NCBI RefSeq assembly: GCF_003254565.1
Contig: NZ_QJRI01000182.1
Coordinates: forward strand, 310,001 to 374,000
From: Flavobacterium nitrogenifigens
GTDB lineage: Bacteria > Bacteroidota > Bacteroidia > Flavobacteriales > Flavobacteriaceae
Reading direction: 5' to 3'
Length of the DNA stretch: 64,000 bases
Made by a program: the position numbers and the translations under genes. The notes under the pieces were generated by a model. That model was not told where the DNA came from, ran no database searches, and was given only the letters and a program-made list of their open reading frames with translations. Shown here piece by piece: positions 41,972-50,430 of this stretch (the first letter of the stretch is position 1; each line of letters begins with the position of its first letter).

Positions 41972-43801
41972 TTATGATTCGAAAGACTGCATTGTTACCA
42001 ATTTATTGTAAGTTCCGTTTTTTGCAATTAATTCGTCGTGAGTTCCCTGTTCAACGATTTTTCCTTTCTGCATTACCACAATAACATCTGCTTTTTGAAT
42101 TGTAGAAAGACGGTGTGCAATTACGATTGAAGTTCTGTTCTGCATCATGTTTTCGAGTGCCACCTGAACAAATTTTTCGCTTTCAGTATCCAATGCTGAT
42201 GTTGCTTCGTCCAAGATCATAATTGGTGGATTTTTCAATACAGCGCGAGCAATAGATAAACGCTGTTTTTGACCTCCTGAAAGCTTGTTTCCGCTGTCTC
42301 CAATATTGGTATAAATTCCTTTTGGAAGATCTTTAACAAACTCATAGGCGTTTGCAATTTTTAGAGCCTCGATAATTTCATCATCAGTAGCGTCTAATTT
42401 TCCTAATGAAATATTAGCTTTTATGGTGTCATTAAACAAGATGCTATCTTGTGTTACCAATCCCATTAAACTTCTTAGTGAATGAAGATTCATATCTTTG
42501 ATATTGATTCCGTCAATAGAAATAGAACCTTCGTTTACATCATAAAAACGAGTAAGCAGGTTTGCAATAGTGCTTTTTCCGCTTCCAGATTGTCCAACAA
42601 GAGCAACGGTTTGTCCTTTTTTAATTTCAAGAGAAAAATCTTTTAAAACATTTTCCTCTTCATATTTGAAGTTGATGTTTTGAATAGTAATATTGTTATC
42701 GAAAGTAAATTTTTCAACTGCGTTTTCTTTAGAAACAATGATATTTTCTTGATCAAGAACTTCAAGAACACGTTCTGCGGCCGCGTTTCCTCTTTTTACT
42801 CCATAAGAGGCTTTAGAAATTGCTTTTGCAGGGGTTAAAATATTATAAGCTAATCCCATGTAAGCAATAAAAGCAGCGCCGTCTAACGTTTTGTCTATTA
42901 AAACCATTTGACCGCCATACCAAAGCAAAATGGCGATAACCGTAATTCCCATAAATTCACTAGCAGGAGAAGCTAAGTTTTGGCGGTTTCCAATTGTGTT
43001 TGATAAAGTAAAGAAACGATCTGTAGAACTTTGAAAAAGTCTATTAAAATAGTTTTCTGCATTGTATCCTTTGACAACTTTTAACCCCCCAATTGTCTCC
43101 TCGATGGTTGATAAGAAGGTGCCTTGTTCTTCTTGAGCTTTGCTAGACTGTTTTTTTAATTGTTTTCCAATTAAGGAAATAATATAGCCAGAAACAGGAA
43201 TGAAAATGAATACAAATAAAGTTAGTTTAGCACTAATTATCAGCATGGCGATAATAGTGAATACAATCGTTAATGGCTCTTTGACAATAAGTTCCAAAAT
43301 AGCTAAAAACGAAGTTTGCACCTCATTTACGTCGGCTGAAATTCTTGAAATTACATCTCCTTTTCTTTTTTCTGAATAGAATGATAACGGTAATTCAAGT
43401 GTTTTTTTATACATCGCATTTCGCATATCTCTTAACACACCATTTCGTAGAAAAGTAATAAAAAACATTGCTAAATAATCGGCTAAGTTTTTTAATAAAA
43501 AGATTGAAATAATGATAGCGACCATTATAGAAAGCACATAACCAGGATTATGGGTGTCAGTATTTGTAGTAATGTAGTAGCTTAAATAATCTTCAGCATA
43601 TTCTTTTATGTGTGCAATTCCTTCATAAGTTGGCATCACTGTGTTTTTTTTGGTTTTGTCAAATAAAACCTGAATCATGGGAATTAATGCCATGAACGAA
43701 AGTGTGCTGAAAAGTGCATATAAAATATTGAAAAAGATATTTAAGAATGCGTATCTTTTATATGGGAATATAAAAGGAAATATTTTTTTGAAATTACTCA
43801 T
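41972..43801 (-). CDS. ABC exporter with fused permease and ATPase (MsbA-like)
   Basis: A 609-residue half-transporter. Six membrane segments (about residues 20-320) precede the ATPase: Walker A 'GQSGSGKST' (near 402), signature 'LSGGQKQR' (near 508), Walker B 'PIMILDEATSALD' (near 528) and H-loop 'IVIAHRLST'. It works as a dimer and exports a lipid or hydrophobic substrate; MsbA flips lipid A, but this subfamily is not resolved by sequence alone. Single gene. Confidence 0.9.
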   Translation of the reverse strand: MSNFKKIFPFIFPYKRYAFLNIFFNILYALFSTLSFMALIPMIQVLFDKTKKNTVMPTYEGIAHIKEYAEDYLSYYITTNTDTHNPGYVLSIMVAIIISIFLLKNLADYLAMFFITFLRNGVLRDMRNAMYKKTLELPLSFYSEKRKGDVISRISADVNEVQTSFLAILELIVKEPLTIVFTIIAMLIISAKLTLFVFIFIPVSGYIISLIGKQLKKQSSKAQEEQGTFLSTIEETIGGLKVVKGYNAENYFNRLFQSSTDRFFTLSNTIGNRQNLASPASEFMGITVIAILLWYGGQMVLIDKTLDGAAFIAYMGLAYNILTPAKAISKASYGVKRGNAAAERVLEVLDQENIIVSKENAVEKFTFDNNITIQNINFKYEEENVLKDFSLEIKKGQTVALVGQSGSGKSTIANLLTRFYDVNEGSISIDGINIKDMNLHSLRSLMGLVTQDSILFNDTIKANISLGKLDATDDEIIEALKIANAYEFVKDLPKGIYTNIGDSGNKLSGGQKQRLSIARAVLKNPPIMILDEATSALDTESEKFVQVALENMMQNRTSIVIAHRLSTIQKADVIVVMQKGKIVEQGTHDELIAKNGTYNKLVTMQSFES

Positions 43802-43954
43802 TTATTTTTGGATGTTATTTTTTTGCTGGGTTATGCTTGTTTGAGTTTTTAGCACTATATTTTTTTGTTATAATAAAATCATGTTAACGAATTTTTACTG
43901 CACAAAATTAATCCAATTGGATTGTTTTCAATTTCTTTTTAGTTTTTTTTATTA

Positions 43955-44003
43955 AAAAAAACTCTGATTTCGCATCTTTAAGAAATGCAAATCAGAGTTT
44001 TAA
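43955..44003 (-). terminator. Terminator-like hairpin
   Basis: A/T-rich arms with ACTCTGATTTCGCAT-like sequence (43961-43975) and ATGCAAATCAGAGT (43985-43998) pair with one bulge, between two leftward genes. Ends the phosphosugar mutase transcript. Confidence 0.75.
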
Positions 44004-44067
44004 ATATTGGACTCCTTGTTTTTAAAGACTATTTGCAAATGGAAATGTTTTCAAAAAAAAGATTTAT

Positions 44068-45795
44068 TTAATTCAGTTGCATATCTGCAATAATGTTTTG
44101 GATTTTCTGATCTAAGAAACTTTCTGCTTCATCAAAATCAGAAACCGATTCGATTTCGGCATTTACACTAATGTAGAATTTAATTTTAGGCTCAGTTCCG
44201 CTTGGTCTTGCGCAAATTTTAGAACCGTCTTCAGTATAATAAATCAATACATTCGATTTCGGAATATCCATTGTTGATTCTGAACCGTCTAATAAATTTA
44301 AAGCGATAGATGATTGGTAATCTTCAACCATAATAACTCTTTGTCCGTTAATTTCTTTCAAAGGGTTTTGGCGTAAATCGATCATCATTTGGTTGATTTC
44401 CTGTAAACCTTCCATTCCTTTTTTTGTTAAAGAAACTAAGAATTCTTTGTAGAAGCCATTTTCAACATAAAGCTGTAAAAGTTCTTTGTAAACAGAACTT
44501 CCTGCGGCTTTTGCTTGAGCGGCAACTTCACAGATTAATAAGGTAGCGGCAACAGCATCTTTGTCTCTAACGGCATCACCAACCATAAATCCGAAACTTT
44601 CTTCACCGCCTCCGATAAATTCTAGTTCAGGAAAATCTTTGATCATTTTTGCGATCCATTTAAAGCCTGTCAATCCAACTTTGCACTCAACACCGTAGCT
44701 TGTTGCCAATTCCATCATCATTGGAGTTGAAACGATTGTTGAGCCAACGAATTGTTTTCCGTTAAGTTTACCTGCTTTTTTCCATTGTTTCAATAAGAAA
44801 GAAGTCATTAAAACCATAGTTTGGTTCCCGTTCAATAGAATCATTTTGCCGTCATTATTACGAACAGCAACTCCTAAACGGTCGCAGTCAGGATCTGTAC
44901 CAACTACAATGTCAGAATTTGTTTTATCTGCTAAAGCCAAAGCCATTGTTAAAGCTTCAGGCTCTTCTGGGTTTGGAGATTTTACTGTTGGGAAATCTCC
45001 ATCTGGAACAGCTTGTTCAGGAACAATATGTACATTTTTATATCCAGCCTGAGATAAAACATCTGGAATAGATTTTATAGAAGTTCCGTGCAATGAAGTA
45101 AATACAATGTGCAGATTGTCTTTGGCTTCAGCCGGAGTATTAAAACTTGCGTTTTCGATAGACGATTTTATAAAAGCCTTGTCAAGTTCTGTATCAATGT
45201 ACTGAATCAAACTTTCGTTTGCGTTAAATTTGATTTTGTCATAACCTAAACTTTCAATCACATTTACAATTTCTTTGTCCTGCGGAGGAACGATTTGTCC
45301 TCCATCTTGCCAGTATACTTTGTATCCGTTATATTCTGGCGGATTGTGAGAAGCTGTTAAAACAATTCCGCATTGGCATTTTAAATATTTAAGAGCAAAA
45401 GATAATTCTGGAGTTGGTCTCAAATCAGAGAATAAATAAACCTGAATTCCGTTTGCTGAGAAAACATCAGCTACGACTTTTGCTAAAGTATTACTGTTAT
45501 GACGGCAATCGTAAGCTATTACTACTTTTAAAGGTTCGTTTGGAAAAACTTTGTGCAGGTAATCAGATAATCCTTGAGTGTTTTTTCCAAGCGTATATTT
45601 ATTGATTCTATTGTCACCAACGCCCATAACACCACGCATTCCTCCAGTTCCGAATTCTAAGTTTTTGTAAAAACTCTCTTCTAGTTCTTTTGGAGAAGTT
45701 GTCATTAATTCTTTAACTGCGGCTTGTGTTTCTTGGTCAAATGTTGGCGTTAACCATTCATTGACTGCGTTTAGTATGTTTGGTGCGATATTCAT
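44068..45795 (-). CDS. Phosphosugar mutase (phosphoglucomutase/phosphomannomutase)
   Basis: A 575-residue alpha-D-phosphohexomutase that moves a phosphate between C1 and C6 of glucose or mannose phosphate. The active-site phosphoserine loop 'TASHNPPEYNG' (near 140-150), Mg2+ loop 'GTDPDCDRLG' (near 300), sugar loop 'GGEESFGFM' (near 398) and phosphate loop 'CARPSGTEPKIKFY' (near 540) are all present. The length suits the bacterial PGM/ManB-like group. Substrate not fixed. Single gene. Confidence 0.92.
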   Translation of the reverse strand: MNIAPNILNAVNEWLTPTFDQETQAAVKELMTTSPKELEESFYKNLEFGTGGMRGVMGVGDNRINKYTLGKNTQGLSDYLHKVFPNEPLKVVIAYDCRHNSNTLAKVVADVFSANGIQVYLFSDLRPTPELSFALKYLKCQCGIVLTASHNPPEYNGYKVYWQDGGQIVPPQDKEIVNVIESLGYDKIKFNANESLIQYIDTELDKAFIKSSIENASFNTPAEAKDNLHIVFTSLHGTSIKSIPDVLSQAGYKNVHIVPEQAVPDGDFPTVKSPNPEEPEALTMALALADKTNSDIVVGTDPDCDRLGVAVRNNDGKMILLNGNQTMVLMTSFLLKQWKKAGKLNGKQFVGSTIVSTPMMMELATSYGVECKVGLTGFKWIAKMIKDFPELEFIGGGEESFGFMVGDAVRDKDAVAATLLICEVAAQAKAAGSSVYKELLQLYVENGFYKEFLVSLTKKGMEGLQEINQMMIDLRQNPLKEINGQRVIMVEDYQSSIALNLLDGSESTMDIPKSNVLIYYTEDGSKICARPSGTEPKIKFYISVNAEIESVSDFDEAESFLDQKIQNIIADMQLN

Positions 45796-45907
45796 TTTGA
45801 TTTCGTTTTATGTTCTATTTAAAAATAATTTTTTATTAAGGTTCAAAGGTGCTTTATGCAATAATTTTATGCCTTAATTAAAAAGATTTTAAAGACTGTA
45901 ATATGTT

Positions 45908-46864
45908 TTAAAAATTAACCTCTCGTGCTACTTTATATCTTGCTTCGTTATTTTTTGTTCTTAAAATAATTTCCCCTAAGAATCCTGCTAAAAATAGCTG
46001 AGTTCCAAGAATCATGGTTGTTAAAGCAATATAAAACCATGGATTGTTTGTAACCAAGCTGTATTTCATTCCTGTATACATATGGTATAGTTTAGAGATC
46101 CCAATGTATCCAGCTGCTAAAAATCCGATAATAAACATTAAAGAACCCATGGCGCCAAATAAGTGCATTGGTCTTTTTCCGAATCTTGATAAAAACCAAA
46201 TGGTAATCAAATCTAGGAAACCGTTTATAAAACGTTCCATTCCGAATTTTGTTTCGCCATATTTTCTAGCTTGGTGAATGACCACTTTTTCTCCAATTTT
46301 TCCGAATCCAGCATTTTTAGCCAAAACCGGAATATAGCGGTGCATTTCGCCAGAAACTTCGATGTTTTTTACCACTACGTTTTTGTAAGCTTTCAATCCG
46401 CAGTTAAAATCATTTAGCTCAACGCCAGAAGTTTTTCTAGCGGCCCAGTTGAATAATTTTGAAGGAAGATTTTTGGCCACAACAGAATCGTAACGTTTCT
46501 TTTTCCAACCAGAAACCAAATCGAATTTCTGAGCGGTAATCATTTCGTACAATTCAGGAATTTCGTCTGGACTGTCTTGCAAGTCGGCATCCATAGTAAT
46601 GATAACATCACCTTTTGCTTTTGCAAAACCAGCATGTAAAGCCTGAGATTTTCCGAAGTTTTTCATGAAACGAATTCCTTTTACATTTGGATTTTCGTTA
46701 GAGAAGCCTTCAATAATCTGCCAAGAATTATCTGTACTACCATCATCTACAAAAATGATTTCATAAGAGTAATTGTTAGACTGCATCACTTTAATGATCC
46801 AAGTGTAGAGTTCTTTAAGTGATTCCTCCTCGTTTAGAAGCGGTATAAGTATAGATAAATTCAT
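45908..46864 (-). CDS. Family 2 glycosyltransferase (DPM1/ArnC-like)
   Basis: A 318-residue membrane-anchored glycosyltransferase. GT-A fold with 'SILIPLLNEEESLKELYTW' at 4-22, 'FVDDGSTDNSW' near 39-49 and the metal-binding 'ITMDADLQDSPDEIPEL' near 89-105; two hydrophobic segments at the C-terminal third (about 235-258 and 268-295) anchor it. This is the family of dolichol/undecaprenyl-phosphate mannose or glucose synthases. The lipid-linked sugar is not known. It follows the DUF4199 gene (start 8 bases after its stop), probably one operon. Confidence 0.9.
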   Translation of the reverse strand: MNLSILIPLLNEEESLKELYTWIIKVMQSNNYSYEIIFVDDGSTDNSWQIIEGFSNENPNVKGIRFMKNFGKSQALHAGFAKAKGDVIITMDADLQDSPDEIPELYEMITAQKFDLVSGWKKKRYDSVVAKNLPSKLFNWAARKTSGVELNDFNCGLKAYKNVVVKNIEVSGEMHRYIPVLAKNAGFGKIGEKVVIHQARKYGETKFGMERFINGFLDLITIWFLSRFGKRPMHLFGAMGSLMFIIGFLAAGYIGISKLYHMYTGMKYSLVTNNPWFYIALTTMILGTQLFLAGFLGEIILRTKNNEARYKVAREVNF

Positions 46865-46872
46865 TTATATTT

Positions 46873-47403
46873 TTATTCTTGTGTAGATTTGCTTTTAAAA
46901 AATGCTGCGAAAATTAATCCGAAAATTGCGCTTACAACCATAGCAAAAACAGATCCTTTTAATAATTCAAAAGTAGAATACGGATTGCTTTCTTTCATTT
47001 TGGCAACAGCTTCATTAATTGCCGAAGCTGGCGTGCCAAATTTCTGCATCATACCAACAGTATATTTGATCATGATTTCGCTCAAAGTATCTTTTGCGCC
47101 TGGATCAACTACATTAAATAATACAATGTTGAAAGTTGTAGATATTAAAATACCGATTACTGCAGCTATAAAATAAGTAGTAAAAGCATCTTTAAAAGGA
47201 AAAACACCGTTTAAATCTTTCTTAGTTTTAGAAAGTAAAATGATACTAATTGTAAGGCTTATTACGATTCCTAGTATTCCCATCCACCAAGCTGTAAATA
47301 GATTTAAATCAACAGCATAGATTGTAGCGGTAACCAAAGCCGATGCAATTCCTATCATTACACCATACGTAACTCCATTCTTTTTTATAACTTCATTAAT
47401 CAT
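46873..47403 (-). CDS. DUF4199 membrane protein
   Basis: A 176-residue protein with four hydrophobic segments (about 13-35, 40-58, 77-100, 140-165). The family DUF4199 is found in Bacteroidota, function unknown. First gene of a pair with the family 2 glycosyltransferase, to which it might be coupled by position only. Confidence 0.82.
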   Translation of the reverse strand: MINEVIKKNGVTYGVMIGIASALVTATIYAVDLNLFTAWWMGILGIVISLTISIILLSKTKKDLNGVFPFKDAFTTYFIAAVIGILISTTFNIVLFNVVDPGAKDTLSEIMIKYTVGMMQKFGTPASAINEAVAKMKESNPYSTFELLKGSVFAMVVSAIFGLIFAAFFKSKSTQE

Positions 47404-47506
47404 ATTTCGATATGTTTAAAATTAATCCACAAATATAGTAATTCCCACTATAATCGGATATAAAAAAAGCTTTTCGAAATAAACTAAAAAAAAGTAAGCT
47501 AACTGT

Positions 47507-47535
47507 TTGTTTATTAAAAAAGAATTGTAAATTTG
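47507..47535 (+). promoter_or_regulatory. Promoter of rpmE
   Basis: TTG (47507-47509), 18 bases, TAAATTTG (47528-47535). The ATG is at 47652, so the leader is about 110 bases, long for a ribosomal protein gene and AT-rich. Confidence 0.75.
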
Positions 47536-47651
47536 CACACTCAAAAATAATTAAATTTTTAAACAAAAAAGAGTATCATTTGTTTACACCTTTTTCTAAC
47601 CATGAAAAAGCTTCAAAATAAAAATACTCCAAACAATAAATAAAAGAAAAG

Positions 47652-47906
47652 ATGAAAAAAGGAATTCACCCAGAAAATTACAGATTAGTTGCATTTAAAG
47701 ACATGTCTAACGATGAGGTTTTTATCACTAAATCTACTGCAGATACAAGAGAAACAATTGAAGTTGACGGAGTTGAGTATCCAGTTGTAAAAATGGAGAT
47801 TTCTAGAACATCTCACCCTTTTTATACTGGTAAATCTAAACTTATCGATACTGCAGGACGTATTGATAAATTCAAAACTAAATACGCTAAACACGCTAAA
47901 AAATAA
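47652..47906 (+). CDS. rpmE2: 50S ribosomal protein L31, type B
   Basis: An 84-residue bL31 of type B: 'MKKGIHPENYRLVAFKDMSN' at the start, 'EISRTSHPFYTGKSKLIDT' in the middle and a basic tail. It has no cysteine, so it is the zinc-independent form. It sits on the large ribosomal subunit at the central protuberance. Own promoter and terminator. Confidence 0.95.
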   Translation: MKKGIHPENYRLVAFKDMSNDEVFITKSTADTRETIEVDGVEYPVVKMEISRTSHPFYTGKSKLIDTAGRIDKFKTKYAKHAKK

Positions 47907-47925
47907 TAGCTGTTTTAAATTATAC

Positions 47926-47957
47926 AAAAGCCTTTCAATTCTGAAAGGCTTTTTTTT
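47926..47957 (+). terminator. Terminator of the L31 gene
   Basis: Arms 47928-47937 and 47942-47951 with a 4-base loop and a long T-run. Confidence 0.9.
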
Positions 47958-48001
47958 ATGCGCCTATTTTTGATAATTAAAAGGAAGGGAATCTGATTTT
48001 A

Positions 48002-48216
48002 ATATAGCCCGTGGTTTCAACCACGGGAAACGTATTGCAAATACATTGCGTTCCAGCGGTTGAAACCGCTGGCTATGTTTTTAGATGAGATTGTTTTTAA
48101 TGCTGTTTAAGAAAGATAATTTCTCCTTAATAATAAAATATAGCCCGTGGTTTCAACCACGGGAAACGTATTGAGAGTATATAGCGTTCCAGTGGTTGAA
48201 ACTGCTGGTTGTGTTT
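48002..48216. repeat. Two copies of a compound palindromic repeat in a 500-base gene-free stretch
   Basis: Unit 1 (48002-48080) and unit 2 (48138-48216) are similar. Each has two palindromes, CCCGTGGTTTCAACCACGGG (48008-48027 and 48144-48163) and CCAGCGGTTGAAACCGCTGG (48053-48072; second copy 48189-48208 with two changes), closed by ATAGCC...GGCTAT. The arrangement resembles REP/BIME elements. No gene is seen in 47910-48409. Confidence 0.85.
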
Positions 48217-48357
48217 TTCCTGAGGATTAAACAATCAAGCTGTTCAGCTTGTCAAATAATCCTAATTTGGATGAACTATGATTAAGAGTAATTTAAAAAT
48301 TTGTGAATTCGTGGCTATTTACATATAAACATAATTAATGTAACGTATAAATATTTG

Positions 48358-48365
48358 TAACTTTG
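48358..48365 (+). promoter_or_regulatory. -7 box TAACTTTG of the GlmU-like gene
   Basis: TAACTTTG, 45 bases before the ATG at 48410; -33 not clear. Confidence 0.5.
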
Positions 48366-48409
48366 GGGTCAGGTAACCAAATCAAATTTTAACAAACACT
48401 CAATTATTT

Positions 48410-49585
48410 ATGAACTACATTCTTTTCGACGGTCCCGTTCGGAATGCTTTATTACCTTTTACCTTTACACGGCCAGTAGCTGATATTTTGGTGGGAATTA
48501 TGACAATTCGCCAGAAATGGGAGAAATATCTAGGTTCTACAGTCACTACAATAACCGAAGAATATTTGTCTGAAAAATTTCCAATGGTTGAAATGGAAGA
48601 AAATATAATGATCAACGCAGCGTATTTGCCAAATGATACTCTTGCGGAGATGGTTTCTAATTTGACAGAAAATCAGGCAATTTTTAAAGGAGAAGATGTA
48701 ATTGCATTTTTTACGAGCGAAAACCAAGAAGAAGTCGATTTTGATTCTTATGAAATTATTCAGTACAATGAAGATTGTATTACAATAGAGCATACTTGGG
48801 ATATTTTTTCTAAAAACGATGCAGCAATTCGTCAGGATTTTAAATATCTGACTGAAGACCGTACGTCTCAGCCAATTCCAAAAAGTGTTAATGTAATTTC
48901 GCCTGAAAATATTTTTATCGAAGAAGGAGCAAAACTAGAGTTTGTAACCTTAAATGCATCGACTGGTCCTATATATATAGGTAAGAATACCGAAATTATG
49001 GAAGGAACCGTAATTCGTGGACCATTTGCTTTATGCGAAAATGCAATGGTAAAAATGTCGGCTAAAGTTTATGGCGCAACAACTGTTGGACCAGGAAGCC
49101 GAATAGGAGGTGAGGTTAAGAACTCAGTTCTTTTTGCTAATTCAAATAAAGGGCACGAAGGATTTTTAGGAGATTCTGTTTTAGGAGAATGGTGCAATAT
49201 CGGGGCAGATTCTAATAATTCAAACCTAAAAAACAATTACGAAGAAGTGAAATTATGGAGCTACGAAATAGAAGGTTTTGCTAAAACAGGACTTCAGTTT
49301 TGCGGTTTAATGATGGGAGATCATAGTAAATGCGGAATCAACACGATGTTTAATACAGGAACTGTTGTTGGTGTAAGCGCTAATATTTTCGGAAGCGGAT
49401 TTCCTCGCAACTTTGTCCCTAGTTTTTCTTGGGGTGGCGCGGCAGGATTTACGACTTATGTAACTAAGAAAGCTTTTGAAACTGCAAGATTGGTAATGAG
49501 TAGACGAAATATTGAATTCGATGCAACTGAAGCTGCAATTATGGAGCATATTTTTGAAGAAACTAAAAAATGGAGAAAAGACTGA
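48410..49585 (+). CDS. GlmU-like sugar nucleotidyltransferase with left-handed beta helix
   Basis: A 391-residue protein of the Bacteroidota 'GlmU family'. N-terminal nucleotidyltransferase-like part starts 'MNYILFDGPVRNALLPFTFT' where GlmU has a signature loop; C-terminal part (about 170-375) has hexapeptide repeats of a left-handed beta helix ('IYIGKNTEIMEGTVIRGPFA'). It differs from true GlmU and probably acts on another sugar-1-phosphate. Role not known. Single gene. Confidence 0.82.
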   Translation: MNYILFDGPVRNALLPFTFTRPVADILVGIMTIRQKWEKYLGSTVTTITEEYLSEKFPMVEMEENIMINAAYLPNDTLAEMVSNLTENQAIFKGEDVIAFFTSENQEEVDFDSYEIIQYNEDCITIEHTWDIFSKNDAAIRQDFKYLTEDRTSQPIPKSVNVISPENIFIEEGAKLEFVTLNASTGPIYIGKNTEIMEGTVIRGPFALCENAMVKMSAKVYGATTVGPGSRIGGEVKNSVLFANSNKGHEGFLGDSVLGEWCNIGADSNNSNLKNNYEEVKLWSYEIEGFAKTGLQFCGLMMGDHSKCGINTMFNTGTVVGVSANIFGSGFPRNFVPSFSWGGAAGFTTYVTKKAFETARLVMSRRNIEFDATEAAIMEHIFEETKKWRKD

Positions 49586-49637
49586 TTTTAATGAGATAAT
49601 TAGATAATTAGTCAATTTGAAAATTAGATAATTTTTG

Positions 49638-49677
49638 CAAACCCGACAGGTTTTAAAAACCTGTCGGGTTTTATTTA
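49638..49677 (+). terminator. Terminator of the GlmU-like gene
   Basis: Perfect 12-base arms AAACCCGACAGG (49640-49651) and CCTGTCGGGTTT (49661-49672), then T-rich sequence. Confidence 0.85.
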
Positions 49678-49689
49678 GAGTTTTGAGAA

Positions 49690-49742
49690 TTTTCTAATTG
49701 CCACATTTTCTAATTGCCACATTATCAAATTGCCATATTTTC
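49690..49742. repeat. Short tandem TAATTGCCACATTTTC-like units
   Basis: Two or three degenerate copies lie here; inverted or related units (AATTGGCACATT) appear at 50299-50346, flanking the PepSY-like gene on both sides. Confidence 0.5.
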
Positions 49743-50186
49743 TCATTTATCAATCTTAATGAAATCTCCTTTCATGTTGAATTTTAGTTCTAGACCATTG
49801 GTTAGTTTTGTTTCATAACCAGAAGATTCAATTTCTATTTTGGTTACATCTTCTTTAGGGAAGTTTGATTTTATATAAGAAGCAATTTTTTTTGGAATAA
49901 TAGATTTTGGGACTTTTCCAGTTTTAGCATCCACTTCTTTCCAATTTCCTTTTTTGTCAAATTCAATTTCAATTTTGTTGTCAAACTGAACTTTGTATTC
50001 TGTAGAAAGAATTTCTTTGTCTTCCAGTATATAACTCGGTTTTTTAGATCCAAAATGTGTTTTTAAGAAGGTTTGTGCATTTCCTGGTAAAGCTTCTTTT
50101 TTAATTACAGTTTTTTGAGCATTTGCAGTAAGTCCAAATAGTAATCCTGCAATTAAGTAGACGGTCAGTTTTAATTTCGTTCTCAT
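49743..50186 (-). CDS. PepSY-like secreted protein
   Basis: A 147-residue protein with signal peptide 'MRTKLKLTVYLIAGLLFGLTANAQ' written as residues 1-24, of which the first part is 'MRTKLKLTVYLIAGLLFG'. The mature part contains two repeats of about 60 residues with 'FLKTHFGSKKPSYILEDKEI' (helix then strands) and 'IASYIKSNFPKEDVTKIEIE', as in the PepSY-like DUF2874 family, two alpha-beta modules of unknown role in Bacteroidota. Periplasmic. Single leftward gene flanked on both sides by TAATTGCCACA-type repeats. Confidence 0.75.
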   Translation of the reverse strand: MRTKLKLTVYLIAGLLFGLTANAQKTVIKKEALPGNAQTFLKTHFGSKKPSYILEDKEILSTEYKVQFDNKIEIEFDKKGNWKEVDAKTGKVPKSIIPKKIASYIKSNFPKEDVTKIEIESSGYETKLTNGLELKFNMKGDFIKIDK

Positions 50187-50335
50187 ATTTTGCTGATTTT
50201 TAAATTCTTATACAAGATAAGATTAAAATTTTAAAATTTAGCAAAACCATTGTGGTTTCGTTTATTACAGTTTTGGTATTATTTAGTTATTGTATTATCT
50301 AATTGGCACATTTTCAAAATTATCTAATTATCAAA

Positions 50336-50366
50336 TTGGCACATTATCTAATTAAATCTATCTTTG
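50336..50366 (+). promoter_or_regulatory. Promoter of the ABC-F gene
   Basis: TTG (50336-50338), 20 bases, TATCTTTG (50359-50366), 65 bases before the ATG at 50431. Confidence 0.65.
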
Positions 50367-50430
50367 CAGCACGAAAAAAATGGGTAGTCGGATAAACGAT
50401 TAACCGATTAAACAAAATTCACAAACACAA

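Noticed and set aside
48002..48216. CRISPR array
   Set aside because: Only two copies, each palindromic inside, no regular spacers and no cas genes.
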